Assembly (NCBI RefSeq): GCF_030908465.1
Contig: NZ_CP133078.1
Location: 1 to 64,000 of the forward strand
Origin: Anaerotignum sp. MB30-C6
Lineage (GTDB): Bacteria; Bacillota; Clostridia; Lachnospirales; Anaerotignaceae
Length of the DNA stretch: 64,000 bases
Direction of reading: 5' to 3'
Shown here: piece after piece, positions 52,677 to 61,789 of the stretch
How positions within the stretch are numbered: the stretch's first letter is position 1
Layout: every line of letters starts with the position of its first letter
Notes under the pieces: model-generated
What the model was told of the DNA's origin: nothing
The model's database searches: none
What the model saw: the letters and a program-made list of their open reading frames with translations, nothing else
Made by a program: the position numbers and the translations under genes

Positions 52677-53648
52677 TTATAGAAAAGGTAAAAATTCGCC
52701 ATATCCTTCCTGTTCCATTTCTTTTTTGGGGATAAAACGCAAGGAAGCACTATTGATACAATAGCGTAAACCACCTAATTCTTTTGGGCCGTCGTCAAAT
52801 ACATGTCCCAGATGGGCATTTCCTGACCGACTGCGTACTTCTGTCCGAATCATATCAAGGGAAAGGTCGTCGTATTCCTCAACTGCATTGGGGTCTAGGG
52901 GCTTTGCAAAGGAAGGCCAACCGCAGGCAGACGGGAACTTATCCTTTGAGGTGAAAAGGGGTTCTCCCGTTGTAATATCCACATAAATTCCTTCATCTTC
53001 CGTTTCCCAATATTCATTCGCAAAAGGTGGTTCTGTTTCATTTTGTTGGGTAACGGCATACTGCAATGGGGTGAGCTTTTCTTTTAAGACTTCCCTTGCA
53101 GGCTTAGGATAAAGAACAGGATTTACAACACTTTGTTTCTTTTTTTCAATTTTTGCAAAGTTAATATGGCAATATCCGTTGGGGTTTTTGTTTAAGTATT
53201 TCTGATGGTATTCTTCTGCCTCAATAAACTGCAATAGGGGCAGATTTTCCACTACTACAGGTTCGCTGTATTCTTGTTGTAATTGCTCAAGAAATGCACT
53301 GATGATAGATTCTTGCTCCGCCTTTGTATAGTACACTCCTGTACGGTATTGGATACCAATATCCATGCCTTGTCTCCCGATGGAGGTGGGGTCTATGGTA
53401 TAGGCATACTCTTTCAGAATTTGAGTAAGGTGGATTTTTTCAGAGTCAAAGATAACTTCTACTGCCTCTGCATGGCCAATATGGCCGCAAACCTGTTCGT
53501 AGGTAACGGTTTCTGGCAGGGTATGGTCTTCTCCTTCTTTTTTCCCCAAAGCATATCCTACACGGGTAGATAGAACCCCTTCTATGGACTCCATATATTT
53601 TTCGGTGCCCCAAAAGCAGCCACCTGCTAAATAAATGATTTCTTTCAT
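52677..53648 (-). CDS. msrAB: Peptide methionine sulfoxide reductase MsrA-MsrB fusion
   Basis: A 323-residue two-domain repair enzyme that reduces both S- and R-methionine sulfoxide. The MsrA half (about 1-165) has its nucleophile in GGCFWGTE (Cys11), and EEYHQKYL is typical. The MsrB half (about 190-323) has the catalytic Cys297 in [13 protein letters not shown]; the usual two zinc-binding CxxC pairs are absent, as in many Firmicute MsrB domains. Single chain of normal fusion length. It adds to the oxidative-stress capacity seen elsewhere in the window. Confidence 0.95.
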   Translation of the reverse strand: MKEIIYLAGGCFWGTEKYMESIEGVLSTRVGYALGKKEGEDHTLPETVTYEQVCGHIGHAEAVEVIFDSEKIHLTQILKEYAYTIDPTSIGRQGMDIGIQYRTGVYYTKAEQESIISAFLEQLQQEYSEPVVVENLPLLQFIEAEEYHQKYLNKNPNGYCHINFAKIEKKKQSVVNPVLYPKPAREVLKEKLTPLQYAVTQQNETEPPFANEYWETEDEGIYVDITTGEPLFTSKDKFPSACGWPSFAKPLDPNAVEEYDDLSLDMIRTEVRSRSGNAHLGHVFDDGPKELGGLRYCINSASLRFIPKKEMEQEGYGEFLPFL

Positions 53649-53702
53649 GGTAAAAACTCCTTTTTAATAACACAAACTTATATTTATTTACTTTTTCTAA
53701 CT

Positions 53703-54542
53703 TTATCTTATGAGCTGAGAACCATTGGAAATATCAGACAAACGGTATAAATCCTTTCGGCGATGCTCCAAAAGAGGCAATTCTCTGCGTACTTTCTCCA
53801 ACTTTTCCATTTCCCATTCAACAAAAGCAATGCCTTCTTTTTCGTCCAACTGGGTCAAAACTCTACCCCATGGGTCGGTGGAGATGGTATGTCCCCAAGC
53901 GATATAAGAGGAATTGACGTCCCTTGCGGGGGCAACCCCTGCCATAAATACTTGGTTGTCCAATGCCCTTGCACGGAAGGAAAGCTCCCAGTGGGCAGGG
54001 CCTGTAGTCATATTAAAGGCGGCAGGGACAATAATTCCCTTTGCACCTTTCAGAGCCAAAAGACGGGCAAGCTCTGGAAAGCGAATGTCATAACAAATCA
54101 TAAGCCCTATTTTCCCCCAAGGGGTATCAAAGGTAGTAAAGTCTTCCCCTGGGGAAAGAACTTCAGATTCCATAAAATGTTGTCCTCCCTCCACATTTAT
54201 ATCAAAGAGGTGGACTTTGCGGTGTCTCTCGACTCTATGTCCTTTCGGATCAAAAACAAAAGAGGTGTTAAATATTTTATCTTTAAACTTTTCCGGAACA
54301 GACCCAGCTACAATGTAAATCCCGTATTCCAACGCTGCATTTCCAATTTCCGTAAGAAAAGGGTTGTCCTTTTCCATGGCAAAACGGGGAAAACAGCGAT
54401 TGTCATAAGGACAAGCAAACATTTCGGGGAATACTGCAATATCAATGTTTTCTTTTGCTGCCTTTGCCAGCATTTTTTTTGCTTCCATCAAGTTTTCTTC
54501 AGGTGTGTTTTTTACTTTCATTTGGATTAAGGCTAGTTTCAT
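53703..54542 (-). CDS. Carbon-nitrogen hydrolase (omega-amidase/Nit2-like)
   Basis: A 279-residue nitrilase-superfamily amidase. The catalytic triad is Glu40 (AVFPEMF), Lys in HRKVHLFDINVEGG and Cys in GLMICYDIRFPELARLLALKGA. These flanking sequences resemble Nit2/omega-amidase enzymes that hydrolyse alpha-ketoglutaramate or alpha-ketosuccinamate. The ATG at 54542 (MKLALIQMKV) follows GGTGGAG; an ATG at 54581 adds 13 residues containing the ribosome site and is rejected. Substrate assignment is by resemblance only. Confidence 0.9.
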   Translation of the reverse strand: MKLALIQMKVKNTPEENLMEAKKMLAKAAKENIDIAVFPEMFACPYDNRCFPRFAMEKDNPFLTEIGNAALEYGIYIVAGSVPEKFKDKIFNTSFVFDPKGHRVERHRKVHLFDINVEGGQHFMESEVLSPGEDFTTFDTPWGKIGLMICYDIRFPELARLLALKGAKGIIVPAAFNMTTGPAHWELSFRARALDNQVFMAGVAPARDVNSSYIAWGHTISTDPWGRVLTQLDEKEGIAFVEWEMEKLEKVRRELPLLEHRRKDLYRLSDISNGSQLIR

Positions 54543-54855
54543 AAAATATCTCCACCTTTCCTTTTTCTTTGAGTATAGCATGATTTATACAAAGAAAAAA
54601 GTATCATTCTTCTACAGCTTGCCTGAAAATAATACATTGGTTTTTATTCAAACAGGAGCCGCAGGTTCGTGTCTATTTTGAAATATAATGGATGGGTATT
54701 TTCTTAGAGAGAAACTAAGAAAGGGTGATTGCGGTGAAAATTCGTCAGTAAGGAGACTAAATCAGAGAGGTAAAGGGTGGAGATATTTCTTTAAGATACA
54801 AGTAAAATTATGGTGCAATTTAGGATTTTTCAGAGAAAGATGCGAGAAATAATTT
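54543..54855. other. Gene-free stretch upstream of the amidase and downstream of the CPBP gene
   Basis: About 310 bases with no supported gene; a purine-rich region with several weak ribosome-site-like motifs (AGAGAGG, GGAGAT) but no frame follows them. Confidence 0.4.
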
Positions 54856-54891
54856 CCTAAGGCTACGGAAAGTTTCGTGGATAGCCTTAGG
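54856..54891 (-). terminator. Hairpin after the CPBP protease gene
   Basis: CCTAAGGCTA (54856-54865) pairs perfectly with TAGCCTTAGG (54882-54891); an inner ACGGAAA/TTTCGT stem is nested. On the minus strand AAATTATTT follows, a weak T-run. Confidence 0.6.
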
Positions 54892-54913
54892 TGTGAGCTT
54901 GAGCAGAACTGTA

Positions 54914-55750
54914 TCAAGCCTCAATTTCTGTTTTTGGGTAAGTATATTTCCAGTTTGTTTTTATAAAACGAACCAGCCAAATTAACCCCATGGAGACTAG
55001 AATGACAACAGGCAGCAACTCCGCAGGGGAGAAGGATGTTGTTGTGCTCGAGGTGCTTTCCATAGATGATGTGTTTAGAACGGAGTATCTCACTAGAAAA
55101 ACCATTAAATTATGAAGAAAATGGACTGCCATACATGGAATTAAGCTATTATACTTTTTGTATAAAACGCAGAGAACAATGCTGACAATTGCTGGGGAAA
55201 CGCCACTTAATCCATGCATGATTCCGAAAACCAAAGAGGTGATTAAAATGGACTTTTTCATGGAATTTGTACCAAGCAATTTTTCGAACAAGAAACCCCG
55301 AAATATTATTTCTTCACAAAATGGCGCAAGGAGGCAAGAAAGGACAAAATATTGTACCCAATAATCCGTGCCCATTGTGGTGGATTTTAGCGTTTCTTCA
55401 GCGGGCAAGGAGCCAAAAGAAATAAATATGGTACTAGCTAAAAGTAATATACCTACGCCTAGCATTTCAGGAAAAATAACCCCAGCTAATGTTTCTAGAA
55501 TGCGAATTCGCACCGGTTTCAGCCACATTTTAATGCTTTGATTATTTTTGTGAAGGGTACGGTAGATCATGGTAAGTGGGGCAAAATAAAGCCCTAGGAT
55601 GCCGAGGGCTTTTGCAATCATACCGTTGTCAATGCCGAATACTTTTTCTAAACCGATTCCAATAAGCATTAAGAAAAAGATAGAAAAAAGGGAAATCAAA
55701 AACATACGCAAAAGACTTATTTGTTTGAGTGCTTCATTCAAGACCAGCAC
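54914..55750 (-). CDS. CPBP-family intramembrane glutamic endopeptidase
   Basis: A 278-residue membrane protein with about eight hydrophobic segments. The Abi/CPBP motifs are present: motif 1 EEIIFRGFLFEKLLG (two catalytic glutamates and Arg), motif 2 FGIMHG (His), motif 3 HFLHNLMVFL. The family includes CAAX-processing Rce1-like proteases and bacteriocin self-immunity proteins; no bacteriocin genes are nearby, so the role is unknown. A Ser/Thr-rich loop (LNTSSMESTSSTTTS) separates the last two segments. Confidence 0.9.
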   Translation of the reverse strand: MLVLNEALKQISLLRMFLISLFSIFFLMLIGIGLEKVFGIDNGMIAKALGILGLYFAPLTMIYRTLHKNNQSIKMWLKPVRIRILETLAGVIFPEMLGVGILLLASTIFISFGSLPAEETLKSTTMGTDYWVQYFVLSCLLAPFCEEIIFRGFLFEKLLGTNSMKKSILITSLVFGIMHGLSGVSPAIVSIVLCVLYKKYNSLIPCMAVHFLHNLMVFLVRYSVLNTSSMESTSSTTTSFSPAELLPVVILVSMGLIWLVRFIKTNWKYTYPKTEIEA

Positions 55751-55851
55751 CTCCTAAATTTAATCGAATAGATACCTATAAATTATAGCACGGTTTCAAC
55801 ATATTTCCAGTGGCACACAAATTCTTAAAGGATTCTTTCGAAATTAAAAAA

Positions 55852-55880
55852 GACCATCATCAGAGGTTTGATGACGGTCT
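55852..55880 (-). terminator. Terminator of the NSS transporter gene
   Basis: GACCATCATC and GATGACGGTC pair with one mismatch; on the minus strand the 3' arm is followed by TTTTTTA. Confidence 0.75.
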
Positions 55881-55887
55881 ACATTTT

Positions 55888-57264
55888 TTAGCTAAAGAAT
55901 AAGGACTTGTAACCCATTACAAATACAAATAAAACTATCACGGGCAGTATCCATTGAACATAGAAACGGATTGCCTTAGGGAACTTCAAGCCTACGCCGC
56001 TGTTGGCTTCAGCCATAAAGTTATCCCAGCCCCAGCCCATTTTCCAAGTACAAAACAATACGTAAACTACACTACCCAAAGGAAGGATGTTGTTGCTGAC
56101 AATAAAGTCCTCAAAATCCAAGATGGTAGAGCCTTCGCCCAAAAGTTGAACGCCGCTTAATACGTTAAATCCTAACACACAAGGGATGGAAAGGAGAATA
56201 ATTGCCACTAAGTTGAAAGCAATTACCTTTTTTCTGCTGGCATTTGTTAAGTCTGTACCGAAGGAAATAATGTTTTCGAAAACAGCAATTACTGTGGAAA
56301 ATGCAGCAAAGCACATAAATAAGAAGAATAAAGAACCCCACAACCGGCCGCCAGGCATTGCGTTAAAAACGTTTGGCAGTGTGATGAAAATCAAACTAGG
56401 GCCTGCGTCAGGGTTAATGCCATAAGCAAAGCAAGCAGGGAAAATAATTAAACCTGCCATTAAGGCAACCATGGTATCTAATATGGTAATATAAACAGCT
56501 TCCCCGGTTAAGGAACGGGAACGATCAATATAGCTGCCGAAAATTGCAATGGCACCCATACCGATACTTAGCGTAAAGAATGCCTGTCCCAAAGCGGCAA
56601 ATAAAACTTCTAACACACCGAATTCCTTTAAGGCGGAAAAGTTGGGTGTAAGATAGAAACGAAGACCTTCTTCGCCACCCTCTAAGAAAATGGAGCGTGT
56701 TGCCAAAACTACCATTAAGAGCAGTAATAACACCATCATCACTTTTGTAATCTTTTCTACACCTTTTTGCAACCCTCGACTACAAATGCCAAAGCTAACC
56801 AAAACAACAATTATCATATAACCTGTCATTAAAACAGGATTTGAAAGCATTGAGCCAAAAATGCTAGAAATGGCATCTTTGTCTAATCCTACGAAACCAC
56901 CGCTGGCCATTTTGAAGAAATAGTATATCATCCATCCTGCAACGGTAGTATAAAACATCATTAAAATGTAGTTACCTGCCATTGCGAAGTATTTGAAATA
57001 ATGCCACTTCGTTCCCTTTGGTTGCAGTACATCCATAGACATAGCCACACTTTTTTGGCTGGCACGGCCAACGGAAAGCTCGGCCACTAAAATCGGCAGA
57101 CCAAGTAAAATTAAAAACAGGATGTAAATTAATACGAAGGCAGCCCCTCCGAATTGCCCAGTAATATAAGGAAACTTCCAAACATTTCCCAAGCCGATGG
57201 CACAGCCGGCGGAAATGAGGATGAATCCTAGTCTGGATGAAAATTTCTCTCTTTGTTGATTCAT
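55888..57264 (-). CDS. Sodium-dependent transporter, NSS/SNF family
   Basis: A 458-residue, 11-12 helix symporter of the LeuT-like neurotransmitter:sodium family that usually imports amino acids. The first helix carries the family signature GCAIGLGNVWKFPYITGQFGGAAF, and ELSVGRASQKS and FGSYIDRSRSL follow. The ATG at 57264 (MNQQREKF) has AGGAGGG 9 bases before it; upstream in-frame starts are rejected. It is divergent from the cysteine desulfidase-like gene, so cysteine or another amino acid is a possible substrate (inference). Confidence 0.92.
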   Translation of the reverse strand: MNQQREKFSSRLGFILISAGCAIGLGNVWKFPYITGQFGGAAFVLIYILFLILLGLPILVAELSVGRASQKSVAMSMDVLQPKGTKWHYFKYFAMAGNYILMMFYTTVAGWMIYYFFKMASGGFVGLDKDAISSIFGSMLSNPVLMTGYMIIVVLVSFGICSRGLQKGVEKITKVMMVLLLLLMVVLATRSIFLEGGEEGLRFYLTPNFSALKEFGVLEVLFAALGQAFFTLSIGMGAIAIFGSYIDRSRSLTGEAVYITILDTMVALMAGLIIFPACFAYGINPDAGPSLIFITLPNVFNAMPGGRLWGSLFFLFMCFAAFSTVIAVFENIISFGTDLTNASRKKVIAFNLVAIILLSIPCVLGFNVLSGVQLLGEGSTILDFEDFIVSNNILPLGSVVYVLFCTWKMGWGWDNFMAEANSGVGLKFPKAIRFYVQWILPVIVLFVFVMGYKSLFFS

Positions 57265-57495
57265 TTCATAATACCCTCCTAAACATAACAGCAACTTGCT
57301 GTAAAAAATAATAGCTGTTTCATTATAAAGGAAGGAAACAACAAAAAACAAGTAAAATTAGGGAATTATGCTGTATACATATATAAAGTTGGTTGTTTTT
57401 TGAAATACAGCACAGAAAAAAGTGGTATTTTTATAGGGGAGACGGTATACTGAAAAAATGGGAAAACAAAAGATACAGCAGAAAGAGGTGGGTCT

Positions 57496-58755
57496 TTGAA
57501 GAACTTTACAGAGCTATTAAAATCTGAAATTCGTCCAGCACTAGGAGTAACGGAGGTCGGGGCAATTGCTCTGGCGGCGGCAAGAGCCTATGATGCCGTG
57601 GGGGGAACGATCGTACATATTGAAATGAACATGAACGGAGGAATGTATAAAAACGGATTCTCCTGTGGTATACCTGGAACAGAAGAGTTGGGCTGTGAAA
57701 TGGCGGCGGCATTAGGTGCCTTGGGCGGCCAGTGGCAGCTGGGGTTAGAGTGTTTAAAGGATATTACCGATGAGCACGTAAGAATAGCCAAGGATATCCC
57801 TGTTCAAATATTCTTACAAAAGGAGAAAGAGGATATCTATATATTGGCGGAAGTTACCACCACAAAGGGAGTGGGTATTACTCGAATTGAAGATGCCCAC
57901 GATAATATCGTCTTTGTGGCAAAGGACGACCAGATTATTTTTGCGAAGGAGCAAAAGGAAACAAAAGAGAGAAAAGAAGTGATAGATTTTGATTCCATCA
58001 CTTTCTCGGACATGGTGGAATATGTTTCCTCTGTTTCTTTAGAAGAAATAGATTTTATTAAGGATATGATTGCAATGAACTGCAGGCTTTCTGAAAAAGG
58101 TCAAAAGGGTGTTGGCTTGTCTATCGGAGCAACTTTAGACGCATTTCAAAAAAAGGGTGTCATAGGTATGGATATGATTTATCATGCTCAAAAACTTACC
58201 TGTGCCGCCATGGATGCTAGGCTTTCCGGCCTGCCCTATCCTGCCATGAGTATTGTTGGCAGTGGTTCTCATGGAATCGTATGCTCTTTGCCAGTGGTTT
58301 CCTATGGCAGAAGTGTAGAAGCACCAGAAGAAAAAGTGGTACGGGCAGTAGCTTTAAGTTGTTTGGTCACTATTTATAGCAAGCATTATACAGGAAGGCT
58401 CTCTGCCCTTTGTGGCTGTGTGATTGGGGGCGGAAGCGGTGCAGCAGCAGGGGTTATATATCTAATGGGCGGCGGTGCTTCGGAAGTTTCCCATGCAACG
58501 AATCACATGGCAGCAAACTTAACAGGTATGATTTGCGATGGCGGCAGTACAGGGTGTTCATTAAAGGCGTCGGCAGGAGTTTACTCTGCATTTTTATCTG
58601 CTATGCTTGCCATGACAGGTACGGTTATGCCCTATCACTTTGGTGTAATTGGTTCTTCCGCAGAACAAACGGTGAGGAACTTAGGAAGAATTTCTGACGA
58701 GGGAATGTCCCCTATGAACAGGACGATTATTGATATCATGCAGCAAAAGAAATAA
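57496..58755 (+). CDS. L-cysteine desulfidase-like protein (UPF0597/CyuA family)
   Basis: A 419-residue protein of the serine dehydratase alpha-chain-like/UPF0597 family, whose characterised members split cysteine to pyruvate, ammonia and sulfide with a [4Fe-4S] cluster. Conserved segments: MNMNGGMYKNGFSCGIPGT, VGSGSHGIVCSLP, LSALCGCVIGGGSGAAAG and GMICDGGSTGCSLKASAGV, with the cysteines expected for the cluster. The start is a TTG at 57496 with AGAGGTGGG 5 bases before it. An alanine-type symporter gene follows, and an NSS transporter is divergent, suggesting amino-acid catabolism. Confidence 0.88.
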   Translation: MKNFTELLKSEIRPALGVTEVGAIALAAARAYDAVGGTIVHIEMNMNGGMYKNGFSCGIPGTEELGCEMAAALGALGGQWQLGLECLKDITDEHVRIAKDIPVQIFLQKEKEDIYILAEVTTTKGVGITRIEDAHDNIVFVAKDDQIIFAKEQKETKERKEVIDFDSITFSDMVEYVSSVSLEEIDFIKDMIAMNCRLSEKGQKGVGLSIGATLDAFQKKGVIGMDMIYHAQKLTCAAMDARLSGLPYPAMSIVGSGSHGIVCSLPVVSYGRSVEAPEEKVVRAVALSCLVTIYSKHYTGRLSALCGCVIGGGSGAAAGVIYLMGGGASEVSHATNHMAANLTGMICDGGSTGCSLKASAGVYSAFLSAMLAMTGTVMPYHFGVIGSSAEQTVRNLGRISDEGMSPMNRTIIDIMQQKK

Positions 58756-58885
58756 TGTAGGCAGGGAATATGGTTTTGGGGCTGTTGTTACTAAGACTTC
58801 AAGCAAGCCTCATAAATAAGGTGAAATACGTAAGCATTCGTAAGTTTAGACGTTTAAATCAAAAACCTAGCTGGGAGGGGTTCCT

Positions 58886-60436
58886 TTGAAAGAAATATTT
58901 GATGCAATAAACGGGGTGTTTCAATTTGTTGTTCCCATAGCCGATTTTCTATGGGATTTTCCTACAAACTTTGAGTGGTATTCCTCCATTCCAGTTTTAG
59001 GAAGCCTAAGTTTTGCCGTTGTTTTATTAATAGGCTCGGGAATTTTCTTTACAATAAAGACTGGCTTTATTCAAGTAACGCACTTCAAAGAAGGTCTTCG
59101 TATTTTAACGAAACAAAGAGTGGCGGCAACTGGTATTTCCCCTTTGGCAGCGTTTTTTCTAAGCTCTGCCATGCGGGTTGGACCCGGAAATATTTTAGGG
59201 GTTACGGGTGCCATTTCAGTAGGTGGCCCCGGTGCTTTATTTTGGATGTGGGTAAGTGCGTTTTTTGGCATGGCCACAGCTTATATGGAGGCTACTCTGG
59301 CTCAAATTTTTAAAGAGAAAAAAGGCGATGAATTCGTTGGTGGTCTTCCATTTTACGGAAAGAAAGTCATGGGAAACCGAGGGTGGGTTGGTGTAGCTTT
59401 ATCTGCCATCTTTATCCTTTATGCCATGTTCTGCTTGCCAGCCCAAGCGTTTAATGTATTTTCATCCGTTGGTTCCATAGCTGAGGTGATTACAGGAAAC
59501 ACCTATGATAGAACGTCTATGTTATATTATATCATTGCCATTGTTCTGATTGCAGGCACAACCGTGTGTGCCTTTGGTGGTATTCGTAAAATAACAAAGG
59601 TTACAGACAAAACAGTGCCAATTATGGCTGTAATTTATTGTTTGACCGTGGTGGTTATTGCACTGTTAAATATTAAAACCATTCCGTTCTTCTTTGGTGC
59701 AGTATTTAAGGGAGCCTTTACACCAGAAGCGATTTTTGGTGGTTTCTTTGGTACGGCGTTGGTACAGGGAGTAAAACGTGGTTTGATGTCCAACGAGGCG
59801 GGGCAAGGTACCATTACCATGTCGGCGGCGGCTTCCAATGCGGAACATCCTTGTGAACAGGGATGCGTGCAGGCTTTGGGTGTATTTTTGGACACCATCA
59901 TAATCTGCACCCTTTCAGGGTTTATTGTTGTTATGGCACAACTTTGGAACGACCCTGGAGCTTGGGAAACCCTTCATGGTCAAAAGCTTCCTCTGTACTT
60001 AGCCTCCATTACTTCCTTAACACCAGGAACAGGGGCGGATAGTATGATTACTCTGTTAATCAGCTTGTGTTATGGTTTATTTGCCTATACTTGTGTTGTT
60101 GGGTTTATCATATTCGCAGAAATTGCAGCAAATCGTATTAGTAGGAAAAAAAGTTTCATTAATTTTATTCGTGTCTTAGGAGCCTTGGTATTTATTCCCT
60201 TTGGTGCTCTTTCTGTGTTAGCGGGGCTGGAGCTGGATAATTTATGGTATATTTCAGACTTAGGAAATATTATCATTGTTTATTGCAACTTACCCATTAT
60301 GTTTGTTGGTGCGAAATATGCATTTCGGGCAACAAAGCATTATAAAACAAAAAAAGGGGAACCATTTACCTCGGAGGTGGTGGGAATTACCTGCGAATAT
60401 TGGGATGAAAGGGCGAAAAGTTTAGACAACCAGTAG
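58886..60436 (+). CDS. Sodium:alanine/glycine symporter (AGCS family)
   Basis: A 516-residue membrane protein with about 10-11 helices. AGCS signatures: AAFFLSSAMRVGPGNILGVTGAISVGGPGALFWMW, EATLAQIFKEKKGDEFVGG, KRGLMSNEAGQGTITMSAAASNAEHPCEQG and GLFAYTCVVGFIIFAE. It should import alanine or glycine with sodium. The TTG start at 58886 follows GGGAGGGG. It lies 130 bases after the cysteine desulfidase-like gene, in the same direction. The tail beyond residue 490 is soluble and charged. Confidence 0.93.
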   Translation: MKEIFDAINGVFQFVVPIADFLWDFPTNFEWYSSIPVLGSLSFAVVLLIGSGIFFTIKTGFIQVTHFKEGLRILTKQRVAATGISPLAAFFLSSAMRVGPGNILGVTGAISVGGPGALFWMWVSAFFGMATAYMEATLAQIFKEKKGDEFVGGLPFYGKKVMGNRGWVGVALSAIFILYAMFCLPAQAFNVFSSVGSIAEVITGNTYDRTSMLYYIIAIVLIAGTTVCAFGGIRKITKVTDKTVPIMAVIYCLTVVVIALLNIKTIPFFFGAVFKGAFTPEAIFGGFFGTALVQGVKRGLMSNEAGQGTITMSAAASNAEHPCEQGCVQALGVFLDTIIICTLSGFIVVMAQLWNDPGAWETLHGQKLPLYLASITSLTPGTGADSMITLLISLCYGLFAYTCVVGFIIFAEIAANRISRKKSFINFIRVLGALVFIPFGALSVLAGLELDNLWYISDLGNIIIVYCNLPIMFVGAKYAFRATKHYKTKKGEPFTSEVVGITCEYWDERAKSLDNQ

Positions 60437-60445
60437 AAGGATTTA

Positions 60446-60468
60446 GCGGGTGGGCTTAGCCTGCCCGC
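60446..60468 (+). terminator. GC-rich hairpin after the AGCS gene
   Basis: GCGGGTGGGC pairs with GCCTGCCCGC (two wobble pairs) over a TTA loop. It is followed by an A-run instead of T, so termination efficiency is uncertain. Confidence 0.5.
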
Positions 60469-60488
60469 AAAAAAATACAAAATATAGG

Positions 60489-60517
60489 TTGACATTCTAT
60501 TTTTTTTTGGATATACT
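60489..60517 (+). promoter_or_regulatory. Promoter of tRNA-Phe
   Basis: TTGACA (60489-60494), 17-base spacer, TATACT (60512-60517). Confidence 0.88.
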
Positions 60518-60541
60518 AGTATGCATCGGTAAGAAAGATAC

Positions 60542-60614
<73 letters not shown>

Positions 60615-60646
60615 TTTGTTAGATTATTTTTATAAATCCTACTACA

Positions 60647-60678
60647 AAAAAAAGGAAGCTCAGGCTTCCTTTTTTTCC
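60647..60678 (+). terminator. Terminator of tRNA-Phe
   Basis: AAAAAAAGGAAGC (60647-60659) pairs with GCTTCCTTTTTTT (60664-60676) over a TCAG loop. Confidence 0.92.
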
Positions 60679-60709
60679 TATGTATTGGGAAGAAAGGTGG
60701 AAGAAGGGC

Positions 60710-61072
60710 GTGAAAAAAGCAGATAAAATTCTAATTTTGATCCTTCTTATTGCAGCAGTAGGTCTTGGGGCTTTTTTCTTTTTTTCTACGGAAAAAGGTG
60801 GGTTTGCAAGGGTTAGCGTTGACGGAGAAGTGAAGGTTGAGTTGCCTTTATCAGAGGATAGGGTGTTTACAGTTGAAACGGCGCAGGGGTATAATAAAAT
60901 AAAAATAGAACAAGGTTATGTTACTGTCTATGATGCAGATTGCCGAGATCAAATTTGTGTGGAGCATAAACGTATTCATTTGACAGGGGAATCCATTGTT
61001 TGCTTGCCCCATAAGCTAGTGGTAGAGATTGTGGGAGAAAAAGAAACCGAGTTTGATATGGTGGTGGGATGA
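60710..61072 (+). CDS. NusG domain II-containing membrane-anchored protein
   Basis: About 120 residues: a short basic start, one membrane helix (ILILILLIAAVGLGAFFFF) and an extracytoplasmic beta-rich NusG domain II-like domain with the conserved DADCRDQICVEHKRIHLTGESIVCLPHKLVVEI, where two to three cysteines are typical. Such genes accompany Gx transporter and FMN-linked lipoprotein systems. The GTG at 60710 has AAAGGTGG 9 bases before it; the ATG at 60680 lies at the tail of the tRNA terminator and is disfavoured. It overlaps the next gene by 4 bases. Confidence 0.85.
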   Translation: MKKADKILILILLIAAVGLGAFFFFSTEKGGFARVSVDGEVKVELPLSEDRVFTVETAQGYNKIKIEQGYVTVYDADCRDQICVEHKRIHLTGESIVCLPHKLVVEIVGEKETEFDMVVG

Positions 61073-61563
61073 TGCAGAGCAAAAGAATTGCATACTATGG
61101 TTTATTTGCATCTTTGGCAATTCTTATGGGCTATGTTGAAATGCTGATTCCTATGCCTCTATTGGTTCCGGGGATGAAATTAGGCCTTGCCAATGTAATC
61201 ATTGTAATTGTTCTATATTTTATGGATGCAAAGGCTGCATTTTTTATCTCTGTTGTGCGTGTGGTTCTTTCGGGACTCATGTTTGCTGGCTTTGCCGGAT
61301 TATTATATAGCTTAGCTGGGGCGATTTTGAGCTTTTCTATTATGGTTTTCATGAAGAAAACAAGTATGTTTAGCATTATCGGGGTGAGCGTTGCCGGTGG
61401 CGTTTTTCACAATGTAGGGCAGATTATAGTAGCCACTTTGGTTGTTGAAAACTTAAAACTGATGTATTATCTACCGTTTTTAATATTTTTTGGTGTTGCA
61501 ACAGGGACAATGATTGGCGTCGTTGCTAAAATGTCCTTGGGATATTTGAAAAGACGCCTTTGA
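61069..61563 (+). CDS. Gx transporter family protein
   Basis: A 164-residue protein with five or six membrane helices, similar to the Gx transporter/heptaprenyl diphosphate synthase component I family (ECF S-component-like fold): ARIAYYGLFA-type opening RIAYYGLFASLAILMGYVEMLIP, GMKLGLANVIIVIVLYFMDAKAAFFIS and GGVFHNVGQIIVATLVV. In many Clostridia a NusG-II gene and a polyprenyl synthase gene flank it; here NusG-II is upstream but no polyprenyl synthase follows. Start ATG at 61069 (or 61072) overlaps the upstream stop. Confidence 0.87.
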   Translation: MMQSKRIAYYGLFASLAILMGYVEMLIPMPLLVPGMKLGLANVIIVIVLYFMDAKAAFFISVVRVVLSGLMFAGFAGLLYSLAGAILSFSIMVFMKKTSMFSIIGVSVAGGVFHNVGQIIVATLVVENLKLMYYLPFLIFFGVATGTMIGVVAKMSLGYLKRRL

Positions 61564-61673
61564 TAAGGAAGAATGTATTCTGGGGGAGGACAGAGGTTGG
61601 CTTTTCGCAAAGGATTTTGTCAGAATACCATAGAAAAACCGACGAAATCAACAAAATCTTAAAAAATATAAAC

Positions 61674-61697
61674 TCCCCCTTGTATAGGGGGATTTTT
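61674..61697 (+). terminator. Terminator after the Gx transporter gene
   Basis: TCCCCCT (61674-61680) pairs with AGGGGGA (61686-61692) over a 5-base loop and runs into TTTTTA. Confidence 0.8.
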
Positions 61698-61708
61698 AGT
61701 GCTAAAAT
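61680..61708 (+). promoter_or_regulatory. Candidate guaB promoter nested in the terminator
   Basis: TTGTAT (61680-61685, at the terminator loop), 17-base spacer, TAAAAT (61703-61708) with TGC in front (extended -10). The start would be near 61715. Confidence 0.5.
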
Positions 61709-61738
61709 CTTATGAAAATAATAATGATTACAAAAGTT

Positions 61739-61770
61739 GGAGCGTACAAATCATACGCTCCCTATTTTTC
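61739..61770 (+). promoter_or_regulatory. Attenuator-like hairpin in the guaB leader
   Basis: GGAGCGTA (61739-61746) pairs perfectly with TACGCTCC (61754-61761), followed by CTATTTTTC, directly before the ribosome site AGGAGG at 61774. It looks like a terminator placed in the leader; no purine riboswitch core was recognised. Confidence 0.6.
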
Positions 61771-61789
61771 ATCAGGAGGAGAGAAAAAA

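Noticed and set aside
53763-54530. 255-codon plus-strand frame opposite the amidase gene
   Set aside because: Antisense shadow of a gene with an intact Glu-Lys-Cys catalytic triad; no start signal.
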